Of a stretch of DNA of 64,000 bases, positions 44,007 through 51,979 are shown in pieces. The notes beneath the pieces are model-generated. The model was not told the DNA's origin, did no database searches, and worked only from the letters and a program-made list of their open reading frames with translations. The position numbers and the translations under genes were made by a program. The stretch comes from an uncultured Clostridia bacterium (GTDB lineage: Bacteria; Bacillota; Clostridia; TANB77; CAG-508). The stretch lies in assembly GCA_944389125.1 (NCBI GenBank), contig CALXLF010000003.1, positions 62,001 to 126,000 on the forward strand. Direction: 5' to 3'. Position 1 is the stretch's first letter. The number at the start of each line of letters is the position of its first letter.

Positions 44007-44247
44007 GTTTGTATAAAAATATCACAATTTTATCACATTAGTTTGAAAATGACTGAAAATACTTAAAAAAATAAGGATAAATAATGTTTTTTTGCTATAT
44101 TAAATATTGAGAAAAAAATAGCTTTATGATATAAAATAATAAAATTTATTATATTTGAAAAAGAAGAAGTAAAATTAGTTTTAAAGACAAGTTTTTATAA
44201 CTATTTTGTCTTTATACTTAAGAAAAAAGAAAGGAATAGAATTAATT

Positions 44248-45327
44248 ATGAAAAAGAAAATAAAAATTGTAATAGCTGTTTTAATAATATTAGTTTTAAT
44301 TTTAGTAGCAATATTAGTAATGAGAAATTTTTCTAAAAGTGAAGTTACTGAAGAAAGTATGGAAGTAGTAGAAGAAAATTTAATTCAAGAAGAAGTAGTA
44401 GAACAAGTAAAATTATCAGAAATTCAAATTTTTTCTGGAAATGATAGACCAATAGCTTTTATGATAGATAATAATATAAATGCACAACCACAAGCATCAA
44501 TAAATTCTACTTATATGGTTTATGAAATAATTGTTGAAGGTGGAGAAACAAGGTTAATGGCTTTATTTAAAGGAACTGATGCTGATGAAGTAGGACCAAT
44601 AAGAAGTGCAAGACATTATTTTTTAGATTATGCAATGGAAAATGATGCTATATATGCACATTTAGGAATGAGTCCTCAAGCAAAAGACGATTTTGAAGAA
44701 TTTGATATAGACCATATTAATGGACAAATATATGATACAGGGAGAGCAAGAACAGAAAGTTCTTTATTTTGGAGAGAAAGCCATAAAAGAGCGCCACATA
44801 ATGCATATACAAATACTGAGTCAATTTTACAAATTGCGAATGATAATGGTTGGAGAACAACTTCAGATGAAGAAAGTGTTTTAAATTATGTTTCAGAAGA
44901 GGTATTTTTAAATTCAGAAGATAGTATTACTGCAAATACTGTTACAATTCCATATTCAGAAGGTCATGATGTTGAATACATATATGATGAAACTACAAAA
45001 AGATATACAAGATATTCAAAAGATGAAAAAATGACTGATGAAGTAACTGGTGAAGATGTTACAACTAAAAATATTATTATTACATTTGCAAGAAATTATA
45101 CTTTAAATGATAGAGAAAATAAAGGCAGACAAGATGTTGTAACAACAGGCTCTTTAGACGGATATTATATTACAAATGGAAAAGCAATAGCAATTAAATG
45201 TAATAAAGATGATAGAACAGAGCAAACTGAGTATGTTGATTTGCAAGGAAATGAAATAAGAGTTAATGATGGAAATACATGGGTTAATGTTTGTCCAATA
45301 GGTGCAGATGTTACAATTTCTGAATAA
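44248..45327 (+). CDS. DUF3048 (YerB-like) membrane-anchored protein
   Basis: 359 residues from ATG 44248. One N-terminal membrane helix (residues 5-26), an acidic linker, then the DUF3048 domain: RPIAFMIDNNINAQPQASI, VYEIIVEGGETRLMALF, GPIRSARHYFLDYA, YAHLGMSPQAKDDF and near the end NTWVNVCPIGADVTI. YerB-type proteins are common in spore formers; they are thought to act at the cell surface but their function is unknown. Start chosen at the ATG after AAAGGAATAG; an upstream in-frame ATG at 44206 would add non-conserved residues. Confidence 0.88.
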   Translation: MKKKIKIVIAVLIILVLILVAILVMRNFSKSEVTEESMEVVEENLIQEEVVEQVKLSEIQIFSGNDRPIAFMIDNNINAQPQASINSTYMVYEIIVEGGETRLMALFKGTDADEVGPIRSARHYFLDYAMENDAIYAHLGMSPQAKDDFEEFDIDHINGQIYDTGRARTESSLFWRESHKRAPHNAYTNTESILQIANDNGWRTTSDEESVLNYVSEEVFLNSEDSITANTVTIPYSEGHDVEYIYDETTKRYTRYSKDEKMTDEVTGEDVTTKNIIITFARNYTLNDRENKGRQDVVTTGSLDGYYITNGKAIAIKCNKDDRTEQTEYVDLQGNEIRVNDGNTWVNVCPIGADVTISE

Positions 45328-45347
45328 ATAAAATTTACATATTGTTA

Positions 45348-45391
45348 AAAATCTCTTAAAATAGGTATATACGACTTTTAAGAGATTTTTT
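45348..45391 (+). terminator. terminator
   Basis: AAAATCTCTTAAAA / TTTTAAGAGATTTT hairpin followed by a T-run. Confidence 0.88.
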
Positions 45392-45462
45392 TTATGTAAA
45401 TATCTTGAAAAGTCAAGATGAATTATATATAATTAGTGTCGAAAAATGTTTTGGGGAAAATG

Positions 45463-45939
45463 ATGAGTGAAAATAAAGATTTTAATGAAACAATAAGTGA
45501 TTCTAAAGAAGAGAGTATAAGAAAAGCAATTTTGATGTTAGAACAAGAAGGTTCAGAAAATAAAAAAATTAAAAGGCCTAATATTAATTCTAAAAAGATT
45601 ATATTAAAAATAGTATTAATATTATTTATAGAAATTTGCATTATTATTTTAACGATATTCTTATATAATAAATTAGATAAATTTATAATAATATTATTAG
45701 GGATAATTATATTAATTACATTTATTTCTGTTACTATTAAAGAAACCGTTATTAATTTAATTTTGCTATATCAAAAATTTGCTTCAGAAAAACTTAGAAG
45801 TTCATGTTTATTCGAACCAAGTTGTTCAGAATATATGATTTTAGCAATTGAGAAATATGGGTTTATAAAAGGATTTATAAAAGGAATAAAAAGGATATTT
45901 AGATGTCATTATCCAAATGGAGGTATTGATTATCCATAA
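45463..45939 (+). CDS. yidD: YidD domain fused to N-terminal membrane region
   Basis: 158 residues; ATG 45463 or 45460 follow TTGGGGA. YidD proteins are normally 70-90 residues and aid membrane-protein insertion beside YidC. The last 60 residues here are a full YidD: LYQKFASEKLRSSCLFEPSCSEYMILAIEKYG, then IKRIFRCHYPNGGIDYP with the conserved cysteines. The preceding 95 residues are different: a charged cytoplasmic segment and two membrane helices (VLILFIEICIIILTIFLY and IIILLGIIILITFISV). So this is a membrane-tethered version, an unusual architecture. Confidence 0.8.
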   Translation: MSENKDFNETISDSKEESIRKAILMLEQEGSENKKIKRPNINSKKIILKIVLILFIEICIIILTIFLYNKLDKFIIILLGIIILITFISVTIKETVINLILLYQKFASEKLRSSCLFEPSCSEYMILAIEKYGFIKGFIKGIKRIFRCHYPNGGIDYP

Positions 45940-45959
45940 ACAAAAAGGGGGATTTTATT

Positions 45960-46493
45960 ATGGCTTTACAACCAGCGATTTGCACTCAATGTGGAGGAAA
46001 ATTAAAAGTAGATGATATTGATTTAAATGGATTTTGCAAATGTGAATATTGTGGCACAAGTCATAAAATAATTGATATTATTACAATTGATGGATTACCA
46101 ACTGTAAAGAGTTTGCTTTCAAATGCTGATATTGAAATTCAAGATAAAAATTATGAAAATGCTATAAAATTATATAAAGAAGTTTTGAAAACAAAACCAA
46201 ATTGTCATGAGGCATGGTGGGGATTGTATTTATGTAATAAAGCATTTGATGAATATTATAATTATCAAGATAAATACGGAAATAGTGGACCTTTAACAAA
46301 AGCAACAATTATGCAAAATACTATAAATAAATATGCGATTAGAGCTATAGAATCAGCTCCACCAGAACAGTCTGAGATTTACAAAAAAAATATTGAATCA
46401 CAATTAAATTATATTGATGAAGTTTTAAATGGAACAACTAGTAAAGAAAAACATTCCTTATTTGGAAAAATTAAAGGAAAGTTTTTTAAATAA
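45960..46493 (+). CDS. zinc-ribbon plus TPR protein
   Basis: 177 residues. A four-cysteine zinc ribbon (CTQCGG...CKCEYCGT) at residues 8-35, then one clear TPR-like helical repeat (IQDKNYENAIKLYKEVLKTKPNCHEAWWGLYLCNKA), and a Lys-rich end. No enzyme motif. Function unknown; such proteins are common in gut Clostridia. Its leader (AAAGGGGGATTTTAT before ATG) is almost the same as that of the next gene, so the two may have arisen by cassette duplication or be co-regulated. Confidence 0.65.
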   Translation: MALQPAICTQCGGKLKVDDIDLNGFCKCEYCGTSHKIIDIITIDGLPTVKSLLSNADIEIQDKNYENAIKLYKEVLKTKPNCHEAWWGLYLCNKAFDEYYNYQDKYGNSGPLTKATIMQNTINKYAIRAIESAPPEQSEIYKKNIESQLNYIDEVLNGTTSKEKHSLFGKIKGKFFK

Positions 46494-46523
46494 ATTTTTT
46501 ATTAATTGAAAGGGGGATTTTAT

Positions 46524-46766
46524 ATGGCAACACAATACAAAACAGTTGCAGGTCCAGTAGGCCTAGTAATTGAAAGAAAGGATAGTTATGAGAATGCAGT
46601 AAAACAATATGCAGCTATAATTGATAAAGAAGCTGTTGGCGGTTGGAAATTAGATTGTATTCAAACTATACCAGTAACAAAGAAAGCAGGATGTTTACCA
46701 GGTATTACAGGTCACTATGCAGAAACAGTTAGTTTTAATATGTTAGTTTTTAGAAAAGATGATTAA
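46524..46766 (+). CDS. small conserved protein (DUF4177-like)
   Basis: 80 residues from ATG 46524 after AAAGGGGGATTTTAT. YKTVAGPVGLVIERKDSYENAVKQYAAIIDKEAVGGWKLDCI and ETVSFNMLVFRK match the compact alpha/beta pattern of DUF4177-like proteins. It follows the zinc-ribbon gene by 30 bases and shares its leader sequence. Function unknown. Confidence 0.65.
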   Translation: MATQYKTVAGPVGLVIERKDSYENAVKQYAAIIDKEAVGGWKLDCIQTIPVTKKAGCLPGITGHYAETVSFNMLVFRKDD

Positions 46767-46772
46767 TATAAA

Positions 46773-46816
46773 AATAGTTAGATTATATTTTGTAATATGA
46801 TCTAACTATTTTTTTG
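46773..46816 (+). terminator. terminator
   Basis: AATAGTTAGAT / ATCTAACTATT hairpin followed by TTTTTTG. Confidence 0.85.
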
Positions 46817-46837
46817 TCTATATACTTAAATTTTGTC

Positions 46838-46866
46838 TTGAAAAATGAGCCATATAATGATAAAAT
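46838..46866 (+). promoter_or_regulatory. promoter of pyrimidine cluster
   Basis: TTGAAA, 17-base spacer, TAAAAT. No PyrR-binding leader was recognised between it and pyrC. Confidence 0.6.
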
Positions 46867-46938
46867 GTGGCTGGCAGATTGTTTTAATTTGTAAACAAAA
46901 CTTAAGTTTTAAGTTAAAAATGAAAGGAATTAAGAAAT

Positions 46939-48213
46939 ATGAAAATTTTATTCAAAAATGGAACAATTATTGATTACAGAAGCCAAACTAATAAAAAATT
47001 AGATTTACTTGTAAATAAAGATAAAATCGAAAAAATTGGTGAAAACTTAGATGAGAAAGCTGATAGAATTATTGATTGTACTGGCCTTGTTATTATGCCT
47101 GGTATGATTGATATGCACTGCCATTTAAGAGAACCGGGTGGAGAACATAAAGAAACTATAGAAACTGGATCAAAAAGCGCTGTTAAGGGTGGTTTTACTA
47201 CTATTTGTCCTATGCCAAATACTAAACCTACCCCAGATAGCGCTATTGTTTTGAAACAAATTTTAGATAGAGCAAAAGAAGTTAATCTTTGTAATATTTT
47301 ACCATTTTCTAGTGTTACAAAAGGTGAAAAAGGTGAAGAACTTGTTGATTTTAAATCACAGTTAGAAGCAGGAGCTATTGCTTTTTCAGATGATGGAATG
47401 CCTGTTGAAAATGCAGCAATGATAAGACAAGCGATGATTGAAGCAAATAAATTACATAGTTTTATTTCAGAACATTGTGAAGAAAAATCAGTTTCTAGTG
47501 GTGCAATAAATGCAGGACCTATTGCTGAAAAACTAGGAGTTGGTGGAGTTTTACCAGAAGCAGAAGAGATTATGGCAGCTCGTGATATTACAATTGCTGA
47601 GACAAATCATCTACATACTCATATTTGTCATATAAGTACAGAAACATCTGTAAATATGATTAGAAGTGCAAAAGAAAGAGGAGTAAATGTTACTTGCGAA
47701 ACATGTCCACATTATTATAGTTTTACAGTTGAAGAAGTTTTAGAATCAGGTGTTAATGCTAAAATGAATCCACCTTTAAGAGAAGAAAAAGATAAAAGAG
47801 CTATAATAAAAGGTCTTAAAGATGGGACAATTGATGCGATAATTACTGATCATGCTCCACATGCAGAAGATGAAAAAGCAAAAGGATTAGCTACAGCTCC
47901 TAATGGAATTATAGGTTTTGAAACAGCTTTACCCGCAACTATTACAAATTTAATAAAACCTGGATTTATAGATTATTTTGATATGGTAAGATTAATGTCA
48001 TATTCACCTGCAATGATACTTGGAATTGATAGAGGACAGATTGCAGAGGGAAAAGTAGCTGATCTTACAATTTTTGATCCAAATAAGGAATATACATATA
48101 CAAAAGATATGATAGTATCAAAATCTAAAAATACACCATGGATAGGAAAAAAATTAATAGGAGAAGTAGCATATACTGTTGTTTCAGGAAGGGTAGTTTA
48201 TGAGAGAGTATAA
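46939..48213 (+). CDS. pyrC: dihydroorotase
   Basis: 424 residues. Zinc amidohydrolase that closes carbamoyl aspartate to dihydroorotate. PGMIDMHCHLREPGGEHKET carries the HxH near residue 59; also FTTICPMPNTKP, ISEHCEEKS, HICHISTETS and AIITDHAPHAEDEKA with the catalytic Asp. The C-terminus overlaps the next start by 14 bases. It heads the cluster pyrC-MazG-like-pyrF-pyrK-pyrD; pyrB and pyrE are not in the window. Confidence 0.95.
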   Translation: MKILFKNGTIIDYRSQTNKKLDLLVNKDKIEKIGENLDEKADRIIDCTGLVIMPGMIDMHCHLREPGGEHKETIETGSKSAVKGGFTTICPMPNTKPTPDSAIVLKQILDRAKEVNLCNILPFSSVTKGEKGEELVDFKSQLEAGAIAFSDDGMPVENAAMIRQAMIEANKLHSFISEHCEEKSVSSGAINAGPIAEKLGVGGVLPEAEEIMAARDITIAETNHLHTHICHISTETSVNMIRSAKERGVNVTCETCPHYYSFTVEEVLESGVNAKMNPPLREEKDKRAIIKGLKDGTIDAIITDHAPHAEDEKAKGLATAPNGIIGFETALPATITNLIKPGFIDYFDMVRLMSYSPAMILGIDRGQIAEGKVADLTIFDPNKEYTYTKDMIVSKSKNTPWIGKKLIGEVAYTVVSGRVVYERV

Positions 48214-48514
48214 TAAATTAGTTAGAGATAAAATACCAGAAATCATCTCTAATAACGGAGAAAATCCAAAAACAAGAATTTTAGATAATATTGAATACAA
48301 AAAAGAATTAGATAGGAAACTTTTAGAAGAAGTAAATGAATATTTGAAAGATGATAATATTGAAGAGCTAGCTGATATAGAAGAAGTTTTATTAGCAATA
48401 TTAAGTTATAAAGATACATCGATTGAAGAATTTGAAAAAATAAGAAAAGAAAAAGAAGATAAAAGAGGAGCTTTTAAAAAGAAAATTTTTTTAGAGAAAG
48501 TAGAGGATTTTTAA
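48200..48514 (+). CDS. MazG/PRA-PH-like pyrophosphohydrolase
   Basis: 104 residues. YNKLVRDKIPEIISNNG, LLEEVNEYL and ELADIEEVLLAI is the helix pattern with E(E)xxE and ExxD metal residues of all-alpha NTP pyrophosphohydrolases. Such enzymes hydrolyse nucleoside triphosphates or phosphoribosyl-ATP. It starts inside the end of pyrC and is followed immediately by the ATG of pyrF, so it is translationally coupled within the pyrimidine operon, perhaps for nucleotide clean-up (inference). Confidence 0.78.
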   Translation: MREYNKLVRDKIPEIISNNGENPKTRILDNIEYKKELDRKLLEEVNEYLKDDNIEELADIEEVLLAILSYKDTSIEEFEKIRKEKEDKRGAFKKKIFLEKVEDF

Positions 48515-49436
48515 ATGATAGCGATTGATAAATTAATCAAAAAAATCAAAGAGATGGATAATCCTACTGTTATAGGATTAGATCTAAGATATAATATGCT
48601 TCCTGAATGTATAAAATCAAAATATGGAACGGATTTAAAAAGCGTATGTGATGCAGCTTGGGAATATAATAAAAAGCTAATTGATAGTGTGTATGATATA
48701 ATTCCAGCAGTTAAACCACAAGCAGCATTTTATGAAATGTTAGGACCAGATGGAATGGAACTTTTAAGAAAAACTTGCGAATATGCCAGTGATAAAGAAA
48801 TGTTTGTAATTTTAGATGCAAAAAGAGGAGATATTGGATCAACTTCTGCTGGATATTCTAGTGCATATTTAGGAAAAACTAAAATTCAAGATAGTGAGTA
48901 TAGTTCTTATAATGTGGATTTTTTAACTGTAAATCCATATTTAGGAGTAGATGGAATAAAGCCTTTTGTAGAAGATTGTGAAAAATATGATAAAGGAATC
49001 TTCATTTTAGTAAAAACTTCAAATCCATCATCAAGTGAATTACAAGATTTAAAATTAGAAAATGGAGATACTGTTTATGAGAAAGTAGGAAGTTTAGTAT
49101 CTGATTGGGGAAAAGATTTAATTGGAGAATATGGATATAGTTCAGTAGCAGCAGTAGTTGGTGCAACACATCCTAAACAATTAAAAGAATTAAGAGAAAA
49201 AATGCCACATACATTTTTCTTAATTCCAGGATATGGTGCACAGCGGAGGAAAAGCGGAAGATATAGCATTAGCTTTTAAAGATGGAATAGGTGGAATAGT
49301 AAATGCTTCAAGAAGCTTAATGTGTGCATATAAATCTGATTTATGGAAAGATAAATTTGGAGATGAAAAATTTGATAAGGCTACAAGAGCAGAAGCAATT
49401 CGTATGAAAGAAGATTTAAATCAAGCAATAAATTAA
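48515..49436 (+). CDS. pyrF: orotidine 5'-phosphate decarboxylase, needs +1 shift at an in-frame CGG
   Basis: 306 residues after correction, the long subfamily. VIGLDLRYNML, AVKPQAAFYE and FVILDAKRGDIGSTS (catalytic Lys and Asp) are present in the first frame. The frame meets CGG at 49244-49246; skipping its C turns GYGAQRRKSGR-stop into IPGYGAQGGKAEDIALAF, the expected phosphate-binding loop, and continues to the normal C-terminus GGIVNASRSLMCAYK. The recoded glycine is one of the pair that binds the OMP phosphate. This enzyme is needed for de novo UMP, so its loss would be serious unless uptake suffices. Confidence 0.93.
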
Positions 49437-49440
49437 AAAA

Positions 49441-49509
49441 GGGACAAGGGGACGGTTCTCCTGTCCCAAAAAGGAGAAAAATGGGACAGGAGAACCGTCC
49501 CCTTGTCCC
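49441..49509. repeat. 27-bp perfect inverted repeat (hairpin element) after pyrF
   Basis: Arms at 49441-49467 and 49483-49509 are exact complements (arm begins GGGACAAGGGGACGG and ends CTCCTGTCCC), separated by 15 A-rich bases. GC-rich and unlike its surroundings. I recall this sequence type as a dispersed REP-like element in Clostridia genomes; no transposase is nearby. Confidence 0.9.
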
Positions 49510-49549
49510 AATAAATTAACATATAATGATTCAAAGAGGAGGAATAAAA

Positions 49550-50332
49550 TTGGGAGTTAAGGAAAATTGTAAATTAATAAAAAAAGAAGAATTAGTTTCT
49601 GGAATATATAAATATTCAGTAGAAGCTCCAGAAATTGCTAAATCAGCTAAACCAGGTCAATTTTTAGAAATTAGAGTTACTAAAGAAGGAGTAGATCCTT
49701 TTTTAAGAAGACCTATTAGTATTTTTAATTTGGATAATGAAATAGTAGAATTTATTTTTCAAGTTAAGGGAAAAGGAACAGAGCTTTTAGCTAAAAGAGA
49801 AGTAGGAGATAATATTGATATTATGGGACCCCTTGGATTTGGAACTTTTAAAATTCAAGAATATGAAAATGTCTATATTATTGGTGGAGGAATTGGAATT
49901 TATCCTCTTTATGAACTTGCAAAAGAACTACAAGGAAAGGCAAAAAATATAAATGTTTATTTAGGATTTAGAAATAGAAGTTTAGTTACTTGTGAAAAAG
50001 ATTTTGAAAAAGTTTCAAATAAATTAACTATTGCAACTGATGATGGAAGTTATAAAGAAAAAGGATTTGCAATAAATTATTTAAAAGAAGATGCAAAAAT
50101 TAAAAAGCCAGATATGATTTTTGCTTGTGGACCACTTCCAATGTTAAAAAGTGTTAGAGAATATGCTATAAAAGAAAATATACCATGTCAAATTTCATTA
50201 GAAGAAAGAATGGGTTGTGGAATTGGAGCTTGTTTAGGTTGCGCAGTAAAAATTATCTCTGGAAAAGAAGAAAGATATGGCCATGTTTGTAAAGAAGGAC
50301 CTGTATTTAATGCGACAGATGTTGAAATATAA
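49550..50332 (+). CDS. pyrK: dihydroorotate dehydrogenase electron-transfer subunit
   Basis: 260 residues from TTG 49550, set by AGAGGAGGAAT. FAD-binding RRPISIFNLD, NAD-binding IIGGGIGIYPLYELAKEL, FACGPLPMLKSV, and a C-terminal 2Fe-2S motif MGCGIGACLGCAV...GHVC. PyrK passes electrons from dihydroorotate oxidation in PyrD to NAD, so PyrD is the class 1B type. An upstream in-frame ATG at 49526 has no ribosome site. Confidence 0.93.
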   Translation: MGVKENCKLIKKEELVSGIYKYSVEAPEIAKSAKPGQFLEIRVTKEGVDPFLRRPISIFNLDNEIVEFIFQVKGKGTELLAKREVGDNIDIMGPLGFGTFKIQEYENVYIIGGGIGIYPLYELAKELQGKAKNINVYLGFRNRSLVTCEKDFEKVSNKLTIATDDGSYKEKGFAINYLKEDAKIKKPDMIFACGPLPMLKSVREYAIKENIPCQISLEERMGCGIGACLGCAVKIISGKEERYGHVCKEGPVFNATDVEI

Positions 50333-50358
50333 TTTTATACATATTTAAGGAGGAGATT

Positions 50359-51807
50359 ATGCCTGGACTTACTATACATATAGCTATAGCAAATGAGTAT
50401 ATGAGAAATTATAAAGGTGATATAAAAAATAAAAATGAATTTATAGAAGGCGTTATTGCTCCAGATTTTTTTGAAGATAAATATGAAAGTCATTATCATA
50501 ATTATGGTGAAGTATGTAGTGGATTAAATTATTTATTAGATAATTGTGATTTTGATATTAATTCAGATTATGGAAAAGGTTATTTTCTACATGTTTTAAC
50601 TGATTACATATTTTATAATTATAGTTTTAAAAAAGAAGTGGTTTATGTGAGAAGTCATGATCTAAAAACTTTTTATCATGATTATGATTGTACAAATAAA
50701 TTTTTAATTGAAAAATATAATATAACTAATATACCAGACAAAGCTAAAAAATGGACTGGATATCTTGATGAAGAACCTGTATATTTGAAATTTGATAGGT
50801 TAACAAAATTTATTGATTTTGTAGCATCTAAAAAGATTTCAGATCAGATAAAAAAAGTAAAAGAAACTGGAGAACCAATAGTAGAGGAGGAAATTATGAA
50901 ATTAGATGTAGATTTATGTGGGATTAAAATGAAAAATCCTGTAACTGTTGCATCAGGTACTTTTGGATATGGAAGAGAATATTCAGAATATATTGATTTA
51001 AATAAATTAGGTGGAATTATTACAAAAGGAACATCTTTAAAGCCACGTCCTGGAAATAAACCACCAAGAATTGCAGAAGTTCCTGGAGGAATGTTAAATA
51101 GTATAGGGCTTCAAAATCCAGGAGTTGAATATTTTGCTCAGTTTGATTTACCTTGGCTTAGACAATTTGATACAAAAGTAATTGTTAATGCTTGTGGAAG
51201 CACAATAGAAGAATATGTTGAGCTTTGTAAAATTTTAAATACATTGGATATAGATGGAGTAGAACTTAATCTTTCTTGTCCAAATGTTAAAGCAGGATGT
51301 TTAGCTTTTGGAACAACATATGAAGGAGTAAAAGAAGTTACATTACAAGTAAGAAAAGTTTTAACTGATAAACCATTAATTGTTAAATTAACGCCAAATG
51401 TAACTGATATAACACTTCCAGCAAAAGGTGCAGAAGATGCAGGTGCAGATGGAGTTTCTGGAATTAATACATTACTTGGAATGAAGATTGACATAGATAA
51501 AAGAAGACCTGTTTTAGCAAATAACACAGGAGGATATTCAGGACCAGGAATAAAATCTGTTGGAGTAAGATGTGTATATCAAATGGCTGGGGCCGTTAAT
51601 ATCCCAGTTTTAGGAATGGGTGGAATTATGAATGGTGATGATGCAATAGAATATATGTTAGCTGGAGCAACTGCTGTTTCTATAGGAGCAGGAAACTTTG
51701 TAGATCCTGAGACAAGTATAAAAACTATTGAAGGAATTGAAGCATATATGAAAAAACATGATATTGAAGATATTAATTCAATTATTGGAACTGTTCAAAT
51801 GAACTAG
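50359..51807 (+). CDS. pyrD: dihydroorotate dehydrogenase (class 1B) with an extra N-terminal domain
   Basis: 482 residues versus about 305 for PyrD alone. Residues 180-482 are PyrD: ASGTFGYGREYSEY, GGIITKGTSLKPRPGN, NAC, LNLSCPNVKAG with the catalytic Cys, INTLLGMKIDI and GMGGIMNGDDA. Residues 1-178 are a separate His/Asp-rich helical domain (MPGLTIHIAIANEYM, GVIAPDFFEDKYESHYHNYGE, HVLTDYIFYNYSF) like zinc-dependent phospholipase C-type domains. At the junction there is a second ribosome site GAGGAGGAAATT before an internal ATG at 50896, so PyrD may also be made alone. The first 180 codons may therefore be an originally separate gene whose stop was lost. Confidence 0.85.
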   Translation: MPGLTIHIAIANEYMRNYKGDIKNKNEFIEGVIAPDFFEDKYESHYHNYGEVCSGLNYLLDNCDFDINSDYGKGYFLHVLTDYIFYNYSFKKEVVYVRSHDLKTFYHDYDCTNKFLIEKYNITNIPDKAKKWTGYLDEEPVYLKFDRLTKFIDFVASKKISDQIKKVKETGEPIVEEEIMKLDVDLCGIKMKNPVTVASGTFGYGREYSEYIDLNKLGGIITKGTSLKPRPGNKPPRIAEVPGGMLNSIGLQNPGVEYFAQFDLPWLRQFDTKVIVNACGSTIEEYVELCKILNTLDIDGVELNLSCPNVKAGCLAFGTTYEGVKEVTLQVRKVLTDKPLIVKLTPNVTDITLPAKGAEDAGADGVSGINTLLGMKIDIDKRRPVLANNTGGYSGPGIKSVGVRCVYQMAGAVNIPVLGMGGIMNGDDAIEYMLAGATAVSIGAGNFVDPETSIKTIEGIEAYMKKHDIEDINSIIGTVQMN

Positions 51808-51979
51808 TTAAAAACTTATAAAAAATGTATTTTAAATATAAAATATCTAAATAATACTATGTTTTTCCATAATTTTCTGAAAAAATTTGAATTTAGTATT
51901 TACTATTTTTAAGGATTCTGATATTATGTTATGTAAATTCTTGTCAGAGTAGCAATAAGTAAAAAGGAGATTTTGAGGT

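Noticed and set aside
46867..46938. PyrR or uracil-responsive attenuator before pyrC
   Set aside because: The leader is short and AT-rich with no matching hairpin or anti-terminator.
51810..51979. T-box riboswitch upstream of valS
   Set aside because: I could not find the T-box core or an antiterminator/terminator pair in the 170 bases before valS.
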